From Pratylenchus scribneri (Eukaryota; Nematoda; Chromadorea; Rhabditida; Pratylenchidae): a stretch of DNA of 64,000 nt. Position numbers and translations under genes: made by a program. The notes under the pieces are model-generated. The model saw only the letters and a list, made by a program, of their open reading frames with translations. It was not told the origin of the DNA and searched no databases. This document shows positions 1 through 14,200 of this stretch, one piece after another (the stretch's first letter is position 1; the number at the start of each line of letters is the position of its first letter). The DNA is taken from contig JAQSEB010000021.1 of the NCBI GenBank assembly GCA_030063045.1, positions 1,178,001 through 1,242,000 of the forward strand, written 5' to 3'.

Positions 1-905
1 ATTTCATACTTTATTCTAATTTACATTTAACATCTTTTTTGAACTTTTATCTAAATTACATCTATTCATTGTTTTTGATTTTAAAAATAAATCAACATTA
101 ACTCTGTACTCCTGATTAAAGGCCATTGAGCCTCTGTATTCTAATCAAATGTAATTATATAATTTGAAATTTTATTGAACTTTGAACCCATTAATCAAAA
201 AAGAATCTCACAATTTTGTCATGGGGAAAAAGTGGCATTTAATAATATTTGAATTCTAAAGAATGAAAATAAACAATGGAATAAATTTGAAAGGAGGCAA
301 TTCTCAAATCCCCATTTTAGAACTTTGCCCCAAATGAATGAATGGAAAATTCAAAAAAATTGTTTTGCATATTGGTAATTTCTCAGCCAATCAAAAAAGT
401 TACAATGTGCATTTTAAAATAGGGAATTTTTCTAAAATTTGGAGAATGAGACAAAATTCATCAATCCACTTTTATTCTCAATTGTCTGTTTGAATTTGAT
501 TGAAATGTTTGGGAAAATTGCCATCGGCAAAACATTTGAATTAAATTGGTGATCTTTTGGCTCAGAAATATTTAATTTAGAATCTTATCAAATCAAATCA
601 AAAAAATTCCATTCAGCAATATATTTTTATAGAATATAATCAAAGAAATATAAAACAGCAGAGTTTAATTGTTCTTTATTTTTTTACTAAAGGCATAATG
701 TTCATCGAATGAAAGCAATAAACATTTATGTGTTTATTTTTATCCGAAATTGAAATATTTAAATGAATCAAAAATAAAATAAGTGAATTTTGATGGCATT
801 TCCTTCAAAAATTAAATCAAATAAATTAAATGAATAATGGTATGGGAATTAAATTAAGTTGATTATTCCATATTCATTTTTGTCTTACTTGCCATCATTA
901 AGCAA
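1..905. repeat. SPRY 3'-flank repeat, copy 1
   Basis: No gene is seen. The stretch up to about 700 is a copy of the flanking DNA that follows SPRY genes elsewhere in this window. It matches about 35,060-35,830, matches in reverse about 38,770-39,560 and 40,990-41,390, and partly matches 56,310-56,515. A shared landmark is the block around 485-600 (TTTGAATTTGATTGAAATG). The short ORF readable in the other copies is broken here, so I treat it as non-coding. Confidence 0.75.
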
Positions 906-909
906 ATTC

Positions 910-2190
910 TTATTCAAGGAGACGTCCAAATTCTATGAATTGCCATTCTTCTTTCACGAAATTGGCTCGGACTGAATCGCCAGCATATAATATATTGACA
1001 GACGGGAATAATTGCATTTTATTGAATTTTGACGGCAATTCGGCCTTTCCTGAATTTGAATTATTTTTTTGGAGAACTGTTATATTTTTTTTGTCTAATT
1101 TAAATATTTTATTAAATTTCTATTATTTTACCCAACAATTTGCCATTCCAAGTGGAAAAACATTCTATTTTGGAATTTGGTTGGAGGATTATTCCGAGGC
1201 CAACAAAATCCCCTTTCTTGAATTCTCCACGATCATTTCCAATTTTTGTCCAGGATCCATCAATCAACATTCCATTTTTGTGCCAAATTCCAATTGAATT
1301 TGTATTTTCTTGTCCAAGATAGTCTTCCAATGGAAATTGTTGATCACAAAATCCAATGACAATACTGTACCTGAATAATGAATAAAATTATTGGTCAATT
1401 GAATTTTCAAAAAATGAATTTATTTCATTTGAAAAATGTAAAAATTATTTTTGACTTCTAAATTTTCAAGAAAATTAATTTTGTAAAATTTATAATTTCC
1501 AAATAAAAATGTAAAACCAAATTAATTACTCATTAATGGCGAGAATTTCGATTTCAAAGTAGAATACAATTGTTGGTTTATTGATTGCATTCAAAGTGAA
1601 AGTTGGAATTGGCAAAATAGTTCGAACAGAATTGAATCCTAAAAATAATAATTAAATACATAAAAATAAGACGATTTTATTTTTACTATATGAACCAGAA
1701 TGTTTCTTTGCAACTAATCCTCCCTCAGTAATGATCAAATTTGGACCACAATCCTCCTCATTCAACTTATTCTTTTTCATTGCCTAAAATATTCATTATT
1801 AATTTTAATTTATTATAAATATTCCACCTCTTTTATGCCATTGATTAGTTTTTGAGCATTTCTGGCTAAAAGACCATTTGGCATTTTGGCCAAAAGATTA
1901 AAAGCTTTCTCCAATGGCAATGAAGCAAACATTTCATTCATCAATTCGGACGGCATTAGTTGACGAATTGATAAATTTTGCTATAAAATTTAAAATTAAA
2001 TATTTATTGGGATATTATTAAAAATAACTGCTTTCAAATTAGCCTCAATTCTTGCTTTCTTCATTTTCAAATTATGGTTCTCTTTTTTTAGCATGGCAAC
2101 TTCTTCGTCCTTTTCAATCATTCCTTTCATAATTTCTTCCAACATTTTGTAATGCTCATTCGAGTGTTTCAAAATTTTTTGTTGATCCAT
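910..2190 (-). CDS. Coiled-coil / F-box-like / SPRY (B30.2) domain protein, intact
   Basis: Six exons on the minus strand (2190-2029, 1980-1828, 1783-1687, 1638-1530, 1370-1132, 1049-910) give 299 residues with every intron GT-AG. Residues 1-54 are a charged coiled coil starting MDQQKILKHS. About 60-105 is a helical segment beginning MPSELMNEMFASLP that resembles a degenerate F-box. From about 115 to the end is a SPRY domain: IGFCDQQFP, SIGIW, DGSWTKIG, KKGDFVGLGI, NGKLLG and the closing GDSVRANF. There is no signal peptide, so this is not a classical secreted SPRYSEC effector; such SPRY folds usually act as protein-binding modules. The start was chosen because the intact paralogue at 33,605 opens with the same MDQQ. 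Paralogues of the same exon structure occur at 33.6-43.4 kb. Confidence 0.88.
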
Positions 2191-3774
2191 TTTGGATTTT
2201 TAAAAAGATATATTATTTTTTAAAATTTTCTTAATTAGATATTTTATTTTAAAATGTATTTTAATTTTAACAAAGAAAATTTGAATATAATATTAATTGG
2301 ATTAATAACGAATTATGGAATGAACAGCAGATATTGAGAGGGAATTTGTTGACCTTTTTATATGTAATACGTCATTTTCAAGGGTAAATGGGCGAATTTT
2401 AGCAATTTTAGATGAGAAAAATTGGAAAATATTGAATGGAGAATTGGGTAAAATGGAATCATTTTATAGAGAGGAATGTCCATTTTGTGAGTTATTATTA
2501 AAAAGGAAAATCATCAAATACCAATACCCAGATTAAAAATAGAAAATTTGCTGATGAGATGAATGGGAAAATGCCTTGGGCACATATTTGAATATTATTT
2601 TGTCAAATAAAAAAAATAAATAAAATTTAAAATGTGAAATTTTGACGGAGAAGACTTTTTCTTTGCTGACCAATGTCAATGACCCAACCAATTTTGCGGC
2701 ATTCCTAAAGAATCTGGCCCCCTATGAAAAAATGCATTTTCTAGAGCAAAAAATGATGCTGAGTTCAAATCTGATATCCTTTTAACCATATCTTGCCATC
2801 TTAGTAAGGTAATGCCGACTTTTACTAAGAAAAAGTAAAGGGGGGACCAAGGGCATTTTAGGTGAAAATTTTTTCTTAGCCATATAGTTGCTAAATTAAC
2901 GCAGATCGTAGAGAGGAATCGAATGGTACCATTTTTATAAGGTAATATGCAGTTATTGGCAAGTTATGATCTAAAAACTTTTAGATCTTGGTAAAGTTTT
3001 TGACTTATAACTTGCTTATATTACAATATTATCTAGTAAAAATGGTATCATTCCATTCAGCTCAGAGAGCTGAGTTGTTTGAGCTATAATATAGCTATGT
3101 AAAAATTTTCACCCAAAATGCCCTTGGTCCCCCCTTTATTTTTTCTTGGTAAAAGTCGGCATTACTTTACCAATATGGCAAGATATGGCGAAAAGGATGT
3201 CAGATTTGAACTCAGCATCAATAATTACTCTAGAATTTTAAAAAAATTTTCTTCGGGGGCCAGACTCTTTAGGATTGCCTATTTTGCATTTTTTTATATT
3301 CATTCTAAACAATAATCATTTCTTCCATACACCGCTTTTTTCCCCCACATTGACCTTTCACATTCTTGGAAATTGGGCAAATGATTTTGCTTTTGAATGA
3401 TTGGATGGGAATTTCCAGGTAAAAAAATTTTTGAATTTTTCATTCATTCATTCGGGCAAAATTCATTGGAGGATTTGAGAATTGCCTCATCATAAATTTT
3501 CCCCATTGTTGATTCTTTCATTTTTTCCCATTCCATCGTGCAAATTATGCCGCATTTTACGTTTTATCCCATGGCAAAAGACGCTTATAATTTTGAATTT
3601 TGACTTTTTAAGAGTACAAAGTGCAATATCATTTCCCCAATTTTTTCTCATAAATATTTTTATGGAATACACGCCCAACTTTTTTCATTAATTTTACCAA
3701 AATTCAATCGGTATGATTTTGATATTTCTCAGCTTTTTCTTGCTTAAATAAAAATAATTCCATACCAATTAATT
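2191..3774. other. Intergenic, divergent promoters of the SPRY and MATH/BTB-like genes
   Basis: This stretch separates two divergently transcribed genes. About 2,565-2,610 has a block (GGGAAAATGCCTT ... CATATTTGAATATT) resembling blocks at 10,671-10,714 and 37,671-37,715 upstream of other genes. A fold-back element fills 2,698-3,279. About 3,435-3,540 is a degenerate reverse copy of the SPRY flank repeat. No convincing exon was found. Confidence 0.6.
2698..3279. mobile_element. Fold-back MITE, about 580 bp
   Basis: The whole segment is one long inverted repeat centred near 2,988. The outer ends match (GGCATTCCTAAAGAATCTGG against the complement of the right end), and the arms stay roughly 85% alike by eye through the AAAGGGGGGACCAAGGGCAT block down to the centre. 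It is flanked by a near-perfect repeat, AATTTTGC on the left and TATTTTGC on the right, consistent with a target-site duplication of 7-8 bp. No transposase is encoded. It is a non-autonomous DNA element of unassigned superfamily. Confidence 0.75.
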
Positions 3775-6700
3775 ATGACTTCAAAAAAACAGAATTTTTC
3801 ATATAAGGATTTTGTTGTGACAGCCGAAAATCATTGGTGTGAAAAAATAAGTAAAAAAATTTTTATTTTTTTTACTTAATATCGTTAATTTTATTTTAAT
3901 AATAAAAATTATAATTATACATCCAATAATTTAATTTAATATTAATTAATTAATAATATTATTATTTAAAGTTGAAGACCATGACTCAGCAGGATATTTT
4001 TACACTTTATTTGGTGGCCATGAATGGTTTGCAATGATATAAAAATTTAAATAGAAAAATTAAGGAAATTGGAATATTCCAACAGCAATGATGAGCCAGA
4101 TTACTGTATGGAACTTACATGCCTGAATTTGGATGATGGACAATCTGTCCATTTGGAATTGCTCATATACGAAAATTTTCAACTCAATGTAGCAAAAAAA
4201 GTAAAAGCATTACTGCTTTTTGAAAAAATAAATAATTTTTAAAATAATTAAAATAAATTTTTAAAATAATTTTAAGAAAGTCAATAATAAATGCATTTTA
4301 TAGACTCGAGTGCGATTTGATAAGCAAAATAAAACGTGGAGCACAGATGCTTACAGCAATGAGGGGTATTATATAAATATATGTAAATGCTGGCGGAAAA
4401 GCTGAGAATTAGGAAATCTTTCGATTACCAGGAAAAAAATCTGAGTATTCCCTCTTCAATATTTCTTATAAAGTCATCGTTTATTTGATAATTGATATTA
4501 TTTATTTTTCTTTTATCTTTTTCATTCAAGGAGGCCGCTGAAATTTTACCGATTTCGGCGAATCCAAAAGTCTTACAAGTCTCTTATTTCATTGCTAGCT
4601 GGTTTGAGCGAGCTCAGGCCTCCTACATTTTTGGGCATAGTCGGGAAATTATAATTGATTAATGAGAAAAAATCAAGAAAATGAGCGAAAGTATTTTTAT
4701 AATTCGATTTGATTGGTTGAAAATTGTCATGGATAAATTTAAAAAAATATATTTTTCAAATTTTCCGCCTCCCACTTCCCAAAAAATCACGAATTTTCAA
4801 ACCTCCCGCATTTTAAAATTCAATTCTGTCCTAATAGGCCTAAGTTTAAGACAGACTGACCTAGGCTATAAAGAAGAGCCCTACAATCACCCAAAAAAAT
4901 TTGACGAATAGAATTCATGCCAACTTTCATCTTGTTTGTATCTATTTCCCTGATTTCTCTTCTAGCTCCGAGTTAACTTAGAAAATCTTAGCAAATCTTA
5001 AGAATTCCAAATTCCCAACTTTTCCAGTGACGCATATACTTACTGTATAAAAAATTGATAATACTCATTTTCATAGGGTTCAACTCACTGTTCGTATGTT
5101 GGAAGATCGATGCAATTTGTTAGTTATTATAAGCAAATTTTAACTATACCGACGTTATTTTAAAATGGATAATATTTAATTTGCCGAAAAAATTACTGAA
5201 AATACCAGAAATAATGCTAAAAATTCTGAAAAGTGAAAATGGTCAACTGGTTATAACGGTTCCACCAAACCATTTACCCAATCGATAGATCTCGCTAAGA
5301 CCCATCGAATTGTATCTAACTTGTCATGGTTTGATCAAAAATTAATGGTGTTAAACAATTTGAATCGTTTCCATGTTTCTGTTTCAAAACATATTTAAAA
5401 TATATTAATGCAAGCAAATTAATAATCAAATGATATAAATGATTTAGGGGTCTTGGATAAATCATTGAACGTTAAAACTTTTACACATTTTCAATATTCT
5501 TTTCAGCATTTTTAGCATTCTTTCGTTATTTTCAGTAATTTTTCGGCAAATTACATAAATACTATCCTTTGATCATTTAATTAATACCTATTTTTCTTTC
5601 AGTCCCGATTTTACATCGTCCACTGGAATTGAGACCAAAATGAAAATGGATGGAAAATTGAAAGTTGGCGAGCAAATCTTCTTTATCAACAAGGAGGTAA
5701 AATAAATATTACAAATATTTTTACAAAAATAAATGTGATAATTGATGATAAGTGAAATAAAAATACAATATTAATATGAAATTTAAAAAATAATATAAAA
5801 AATAAAATTTTTTCACTAAAACCATATTTTTTCTAAAATTTTTTTTTAAATTTTCAATTTTCTACAAAGGTGCTTTCCTGCTATTCCTCCAATTTTGACC
5901 AAATGTTCAATGGGAATTTTGTAGAAGGCAAGAAAGAAATTATCGAGCTTTTGGATGCCAAGGATCCGAATCCGACCACATTCCATGTAATTTTTTGATT
6001 TATTTTAATTATTATTTTTTAATTTAATTAAATATTTTTAATTTTTAATAAATTGCTAATTTATTTTTTATTTTAATAATTAATTTTTAAGGATTTTCTT
6101 CTCCTGCTAACTTTGCCTGGCAAAAAAGAAGTTCTTCCAAATTGTAAAAAAAACATTTCCAAAAATTAAATTTTTTTATACATTTTTTGAAATTATTTTC
6201 AGCCGGGAATGTAGCAAAATTATTGGAAATTGCTGAATATTTCAATTGCAATTGGGTGCAAAACAAATGTGAGCAACATTTGATTTTGGCAGATGACATA
6301 CCGGTAAAAGAACGCATTGAACTGACAAAGAAATATGGACTGAAAAAATTGGAGGTAAATATTTTCAAACGAACTTAATACAAAATTTATATTTTATAAA
6401 AAAATAGTAAAATTTATAAATAATTGAAATGCCAAATAGGGTTGAGCCCACGAACTGGGGGGTCCGGGGATTGCGGGGTGGCAATTGCAGGACTGTGGTG
6501 GTAGAAATTTTTCAAAAAATTTTATTTTTTTCATTCAAAAAATTTTTTGAAATAAATTTAATAAAATTTCATAAATAATAAGCACCATAAATTCTAAATT
6601 GCTATTTATTCAATTTCTCTCCAATTTCTTCCTCTTGGATCATTTGAATTAGTTGTTGCCCATAGTAAATTACAATATTTATTTTTATAACAAAAATTAG

Positions 6701-7042
6701 CTGATATTTTTTCCTAACATTTTCTAAATATAAGAATGTAGCTGCGCAGCGAAAGAATCTTAATGACAATGCAAAATTTTTATGTGTCCGATTTTTTGTT
6801 TGAAAAGTCCAATAATAAGGGGCGAATGTTCACCCGGGATGGCACATGCGGGAACAGGGATGAACATAAAAAAGTGCACGTGGGCCCTACCCTAATGCTA
6901 AATTATTCAAATAAATTTTTTTCTTTTAAAATTAATTGACTACAATCAACATTTTTAGAAATACTTGCCGGACAGTGGTGAAGAAGATGACACTTTAGAT
7001 GAAGAAGAAGAAAATGTTGGCGAAAATATGGAGGAAGAATGA
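3775..7042 (+). CDS. MATH/BTB-like domain protein
   Basis: Nine exons (3775-3850, 3972-4026, 4065-4200, 4304-4365, 5603-5696, 5870-5986, 6092-6143, 6203-6354, 6959-7042) join in frame to 275 residues. Residues 1-110 look MATH-like (GYFYTLFGGHEWKLEYS, then YCMELTCLNLDDGQSVHLEL). About 118-240 is a BTB/POZ fold: KLKVGEQIFFINKEVLSCYS, SNFDQMFNGNF, DFLLLLTLPGKK, then LLEIAEYFNCNWVQNKCEQH. The tail is acidic (EEDDTLDEEEE). In nematodes such proteins are typically adaptors for CUL-3 ubiquitin ligases; that role is inferred from the family. The 1.2-kb fourth intron and the last intron contain inverted-repeat elements. The MATH half is divergent and is the least certain part. Confidence 0.82.
5183..5550. 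repeat. Inverted repeat inside intron 4 of the MATH/BTB-like gene
   Basis: Arms of about 50 bp at 5,183-5,232 and 5,502-5,550 are reverse complements with few mismatches (TTGCCGAAAAAATTACTG; AATGCTAAAAATTCTGAAAA). The spacer of about 270 bp shows no coding. It is probably a degraded MITE and helps explain why this intron is far longer than its neighbours. Confidence 0.55.
6438..6893. mobile_element. hAT-like MITE in the last intron of the MATH/BTB-like gene
   Basis: The ends are inverted: AGGGTTGAGCCCACG on the left and the complement of AGGGTAGGGCCCACG on the right, 13 of 15 matching. Flanks are AATGCCAAAT (6,428-6,437) and AATGCTAAAT (6,894-6,903), a target duplication with one mismatch. 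The interior is locally GC-rich (GGGGGGTCCGGGGATTGCGG near 6,460) in an AT-rich region. It is non-coding. Confidence 0.65.
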
Positions 7043-8130
7043 AATTCTAGCGACGAAAGAAAATGATTAATCAAATCAAATGTTGCTGAAAGAACATTGT
7101 TGTTAAATTTAAATATAATTTGGCCATTTTATTTTTAATATGTTGTTGGAAAAAAAAAATAAATTTGTTGGCCTATTTGTTTGTTGATCATAGGATCGAT
7201 TTCAAAAGTACATTTCAAATTGTTGTTCATATTAAGATGATATCAAATTTTTCCAATGGGGACATTTCATTGCCACAAATTTTGACAAGTTAAACTCAAC
7301 ATTATAGTAACTGTTTGATATTGATGCAATCTTTGTATCATTGGACAGAGCTAATCGAACAATATAATGATATTATCCATCCTTAAATAACATGCTTCTA
7401 AAAATAGTCAAAATCAATTTTCACTTTTTCAGCATTAACTCACTTAAATTTGGATTAATAAAAAAAATGGTTTTATGCACATTTTCAGAGTTGAATACTC
7501 TATCTTATGATAAATATAATGCATCAAATGGTTTCTTCTTTATTGATTAAAAATTTTAAAATTCTGTTACAAACATTAAACGATTTAATATTTTAATATA
7601 AAATTTTTAAATGTATTAATTTGAATTACAAATTTTTGATTCTTTATCTTAGGCCCTCTCTATTTTTATGTGGAAGTAACCGGTCAACTCGATAGAATTA
7701 CAAATTATACTTAAAAAGATTTAATAATTATCCAATAATTGGATTCTCTAAATATTAAAAGAAAGTTATTTTAATTATTTAGATCATAAGAGCAAAGAAT
7801 GATCTTGGACATAAAAAAGAAAAACTATTAAAAAATAGAGAATTATCTGGAAAAATTCAAATTACATATTATTTTAGGAATTAAGAATATTTAAGCTCAA
7901 TTCAATGGCCCTTTCTTATTAAATGAAAGCGCATATTGATTTATTGTTTATTCTCAAATAAAGTATTTAAATAAAATATTAAGCAAAATTGATTAATTAA
8001 ATAATTTATAATGATAATGGTTGAATATTCAATTATAAAGAATATCGATTTAATAATTGATCATCAATGTCCATATATTTTTGGTCATTCTCCATATTTT
8101 CTTCTCATCTCTTCTTGTCAATTTTTCACA
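7043..8130. other. Convergent intergenic region, no gene seen
   Basis: This is AT-rich spacer between the 3' ends of the MATH/BTB-like gene and the Rab gene. An AATAAA near 7,159 could be the polyadenylation signal of the upstream gene. The plus-strand reading frame crossing 8,011-8,277 is the antisense of the last Rab exon. Confidence 0.6.
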
Positions 8131-10251
<2,121 letters not shown>

Positions 10252-11202
10252 TTTTGAAGCTTTAGAAATAATTGAAACAAAATTTTTTTTAATATGATAA
10301 TCTGGAAAATTTTGAAAATAATCTCAAGAACTTGATTTTTATCGGAAAAATCCAAGGAGTCTAATAAGCATTTTATGTTCAAGACAAACCAATAATTTAA
10401 TTTAAAGATTAATTTTATGAAGCCGAAAAAATGCCTAAATTAAGAAACATTTATTGTAATTCACAGACCAATTTTTATGCATTTCGTCTATTATTTTAAG
10501 AAGGCTCTTTGGAAAATGAGAAGAGGGTTAATTTCTTCATTCTTTTATTTAGGTGACCTTCTATGACGGAATGTTGGATTGGAATTGGATAGTCTACCCA
10601 TACCCACATCGAATGCCAATATTTTATGAGTGGAAAGGATGGACGAATGATGGATGGAATTTTGGCTTTGGGAAAATTGCCTCGAGCTAACATTTGAATA
10701 TTTTTTTTTTGCTAGACTTGAGAGTGAACTATGTTCTTTTTTTGATTGATGAAAAAATAAATAGAAATATTATAACTTTATTACTATACCATTTCCTCAT
10801 TCATCTGTTTCATTGTTGCTTATTGTTGGATACTGAGTACTGACCAAGTGTTAGTTATTTGCATTCTTTCTAGAAAAATAATCATGAATATCAAGAATAA
10901 AAATAATTAAAAAAAATTGGGTGCTTAAGATTAAATTTATACTATTTTTCAAAAATTTTTTCCAAAAAATGAGTCGGAGCCAATTTTCTGGCCCCAGCCG
11001 GAGCTAAAAATTTTGAGAGTCGGAGCCCGGAGCCGGAGCTAAAAATTTGAAAGGTCGGAGCCCGGAGCGGAGCCGGAGCTAAGAATTATGAAAGCATAGC
11101 TCTGCTTAGAAATTAGAAAAATTTATTATGAAAACTTACGAATCATATTAATAGAACATGAATTTTTTTCTAATTTCGAAATATTAATTAACTATTTAAA
11201 AT
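10252..11202. other. Intergenic: 5' flank of the Rab gene, related to a SPRY 5' flank
   Basis: About 10,500-10,860 is visibly homologous to 37,500-37,860, upstream of the SPRY pseudogene. Shared blocks include GGATTGGAATTG, GAAAATTGCCTC, CATTTGAATATTTTTTTTTT and TTTTTTGATTGA. At 10,970-11,090 there is a degenerate tandem repeat of GTCGGAGCC...CCGGAGCTAAAAATTT. No exon is recognised. Confidence 0.6.
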
Positions 11203-14200
11203 TTACTTTGTTTGATTCAATCTAATCTCATTTGTGTTCTCCTTCCCCTTTGCCCTCATTTCATTCAGCAGCAATGGTAAAATATTTTCAAGCAAAACAA
11301 AGCTGATTGCACCAAGGGAGAGGCCAACAGTGAAACTCATGTCTGAAATCCATTTCACACTTGGATCAGCTGTTTTGCCTGTGAAGAAGAATTATTTATC
11401 TTTAAAGTACTAATAAATACCAGTTTGATACTTTTATAGTTTATATCCCTTTTTTCTCAAATTTTTTCAAAAATTTTTTTTACGAAAATTTTATAACCTG
11501 GTGACCTTTTTATATTTTTTTAAAAAATCGGAAAAAATTTTTTTGAAAAAGTGATTAGTCCCCCTGAGGTTTTCAAAAAAGGGGATATAAATTAGAAAAG
11601 TGCCAATATTTTTGAAATGGACCAGCTGAGAGGAGGGAGGGAAGGACAAGTGCTGCGATGGCCATCAGTCCGGCGAAGAGCACCGAGACGATGGCATTCG
11701 GGTTGAATCCATTCCAGTACCAATATGGTCCGCACCTGTCGAAGGAATACAATGCATTGATTCGGATCTGTTTTCGATGTACCTGTGGGAATTTGGTATG
11801 TAAGCTTTTTTTTTTTTTGAAAGACAAATATGAGTGTTCAAATATATGGAACTTAATTAGTTTAACCCCCACTTTTGCGAGTAAGCATCAGGTTGGATTT
11901 CTCTTTTTCAAGCCCGAATTTCAGATTGGATTTACGATCATTATTTAATTAAAAATTCAGATAAAACATTATAGAATAAATCAAAAATTCTTAAATTTTG
12001 AATTAATAGACATACTCGAACTTAAAAGTTACTAATTCATTTATATACAACTGATAGTCGAAAAGGTTTGGGTTCGGTTCAAGTCCAAAGGAATCATTTG
12101 TGACACCACTTTATTAAAGATTGGATATCATCACAAACAACTGGGATAAATTCATTGAGGAAGATCGGCTACTGTTCCTTCTCTGTCTCGAGGACAGACC
12201 ATTGGTGGGTAAGCTGGCTCCATTTATTGATACTTTTGGATCTCCTATATCATGACTTTAAAAATGCTAATTATAAGTGAGCATATAGTCTTTAAGATGG
12301 ATCCCTAACCGTCCTATTTGTTAAATTAGGCAACGCCGAGCGAGAGTCCGACTGGAGCTCCGAATTGAAAAAATCGGATTTAAATTAGGCAAGTTTCGAA
12401 TATAAAAAAATTTAAAATTATTTTTAAAAATCACCAAATAATATGCGGACAGCAAAATTCCCACAAATGGGCCAATCAATGCCCCCAAAGTGCCAAGGGT
12501 ATAGTGGATCACAACTGGATTGCTCCACCACATCCAGGGAAGGATCAAAAAAGAGCTGATGGATGTGACCATTCCGCCCATTCGCCAACTGATTCTTTGC
12601 GGACTCAAATTTGACAAATTGAACGCTGGCAGAGTGAAGTTCGCTGCCACATTTATGCCCACTGTGGCGACGACGAAAGTGATGCCACCTTATTTAAAAT
12701 AGTTTTTTACCGTACGAGGACACTTCCACAAAGGAGAAGGGACGGTGAAAATGTTGGCAATTTCACATTCCCAAAATGATCAAATGACAAAAATAAATTT
12801 AAGTTTATAATTTATTAATAAAAATATTACACTGACATAGTATTATTATCATATATTTATCCAAATAATTTTATTCAACTTTATTTATTCAATAAAAGAT
12901 CAAAAAATGATTAACTTTACAATAATATTTATTTTTTTTCAAATTATTTTGATTTTGTTTCTGTTATAAATTATATTCATTCCATTTAAATACCTATATT
13001 TTTTAATTTGATTATTTGCAATTGTTTTAAATAGAAATTTTTTTTGTCATTTGCACCATTGTGGAATCGACCTAGCACCGTTATTTACCCAACTCATTTC
13101 CGCCGGTCAGACTCGCTTCCCACTAATTCGTTTCCGGATTCCCAACTCGCTTACAAACTTTTTTTTCAAAGAAAGATTTTTTGGTTATTATGTTATTATT
13201 TTCCATATTTGACAATGCAAAGTACAACACACATCGTTGCCCCACCTTTAGTCTTTCCAACTTTTTTTCTATGCTTTGTATAGATTAAAGTTTAATCTTA
13301 TGCCTAGTCTTATTAGACTTATGATGAGTTTTTGGAGAAAAATCAGATTCAAAAAACGTCGGATTGGCCAATTGTAGGGCTGACCGACACATAACATAAC
13401 CTTTTAATTTGAAAAAAAATTGGAAGCGAGTTAGGAACAAGGAATCGAGTTAGGGGCCAACCATTAAAAAAGATAAAATAAATTTTGCAAATGAAATGAC
13501 CAATGAGAACAGCTGCCCAAGTGTCAATTTTGGCCATCACATCAATTGGGTCGGTGACGAGCTCACCGAACACTGGCTTTGTGGCGGATGTGATGACCAC
13601 AGTGAGCACTGAGAAGAACAGGTAATTGACGGGCAGACCGAGGAAATTGCCCAAACGGACAGCGCCAAATGTTTTGCCATAACGAGCAAAAATGCCAAAA
13701 TTGAGAAGAGCAACTGGAATGAGAATGAATTTTATGTTTAAAACCCACTTCTCATCTATTTTCATGATTTCAGGAACTTTTACAAACTGTATATCTTCTC
13801 TAATAATATATCTGAAAATGATTTTGAGCTCATCTGGTAGCTAAATATCTAAATTACATAATCAAAAAGAAATTTTTCTTCTTCAACTAATTTGGGCTAG
13901 TTCTAGCTAATTATTTAGAAAAATTGTAATTTTTTGAATTATTGGTCAAAACTTGTCCAAATGTAGTGGAAGAAGAAAATTTTTTATGATTACATAGCTT
14001 AAACTTTCAGCTACCAATTAAGCCAAAAATCACTTTCAAAGTTCATTATAATAATTGATATATAGTTATAGTTAATAAAAACACCCGGATCAGGAAAGTA
14101 ATGGTAGTGAGTTGGGTTTTGTAGGAATTTCATATGTAATATTTTTGCCGAAATTTACTAACCGGCATAAGAGGAAATGGAAATGCCAATCGCAGAGAGC

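Noticed and set aside
4520..4680. Open stretch after a TTCAAG acceptor in the long MATH/BTB-like intron, considered as an extra exon
   Set aside because: Skipping it joins exon 4 to exon 5 in the correct phase, while including it leads to a stop.
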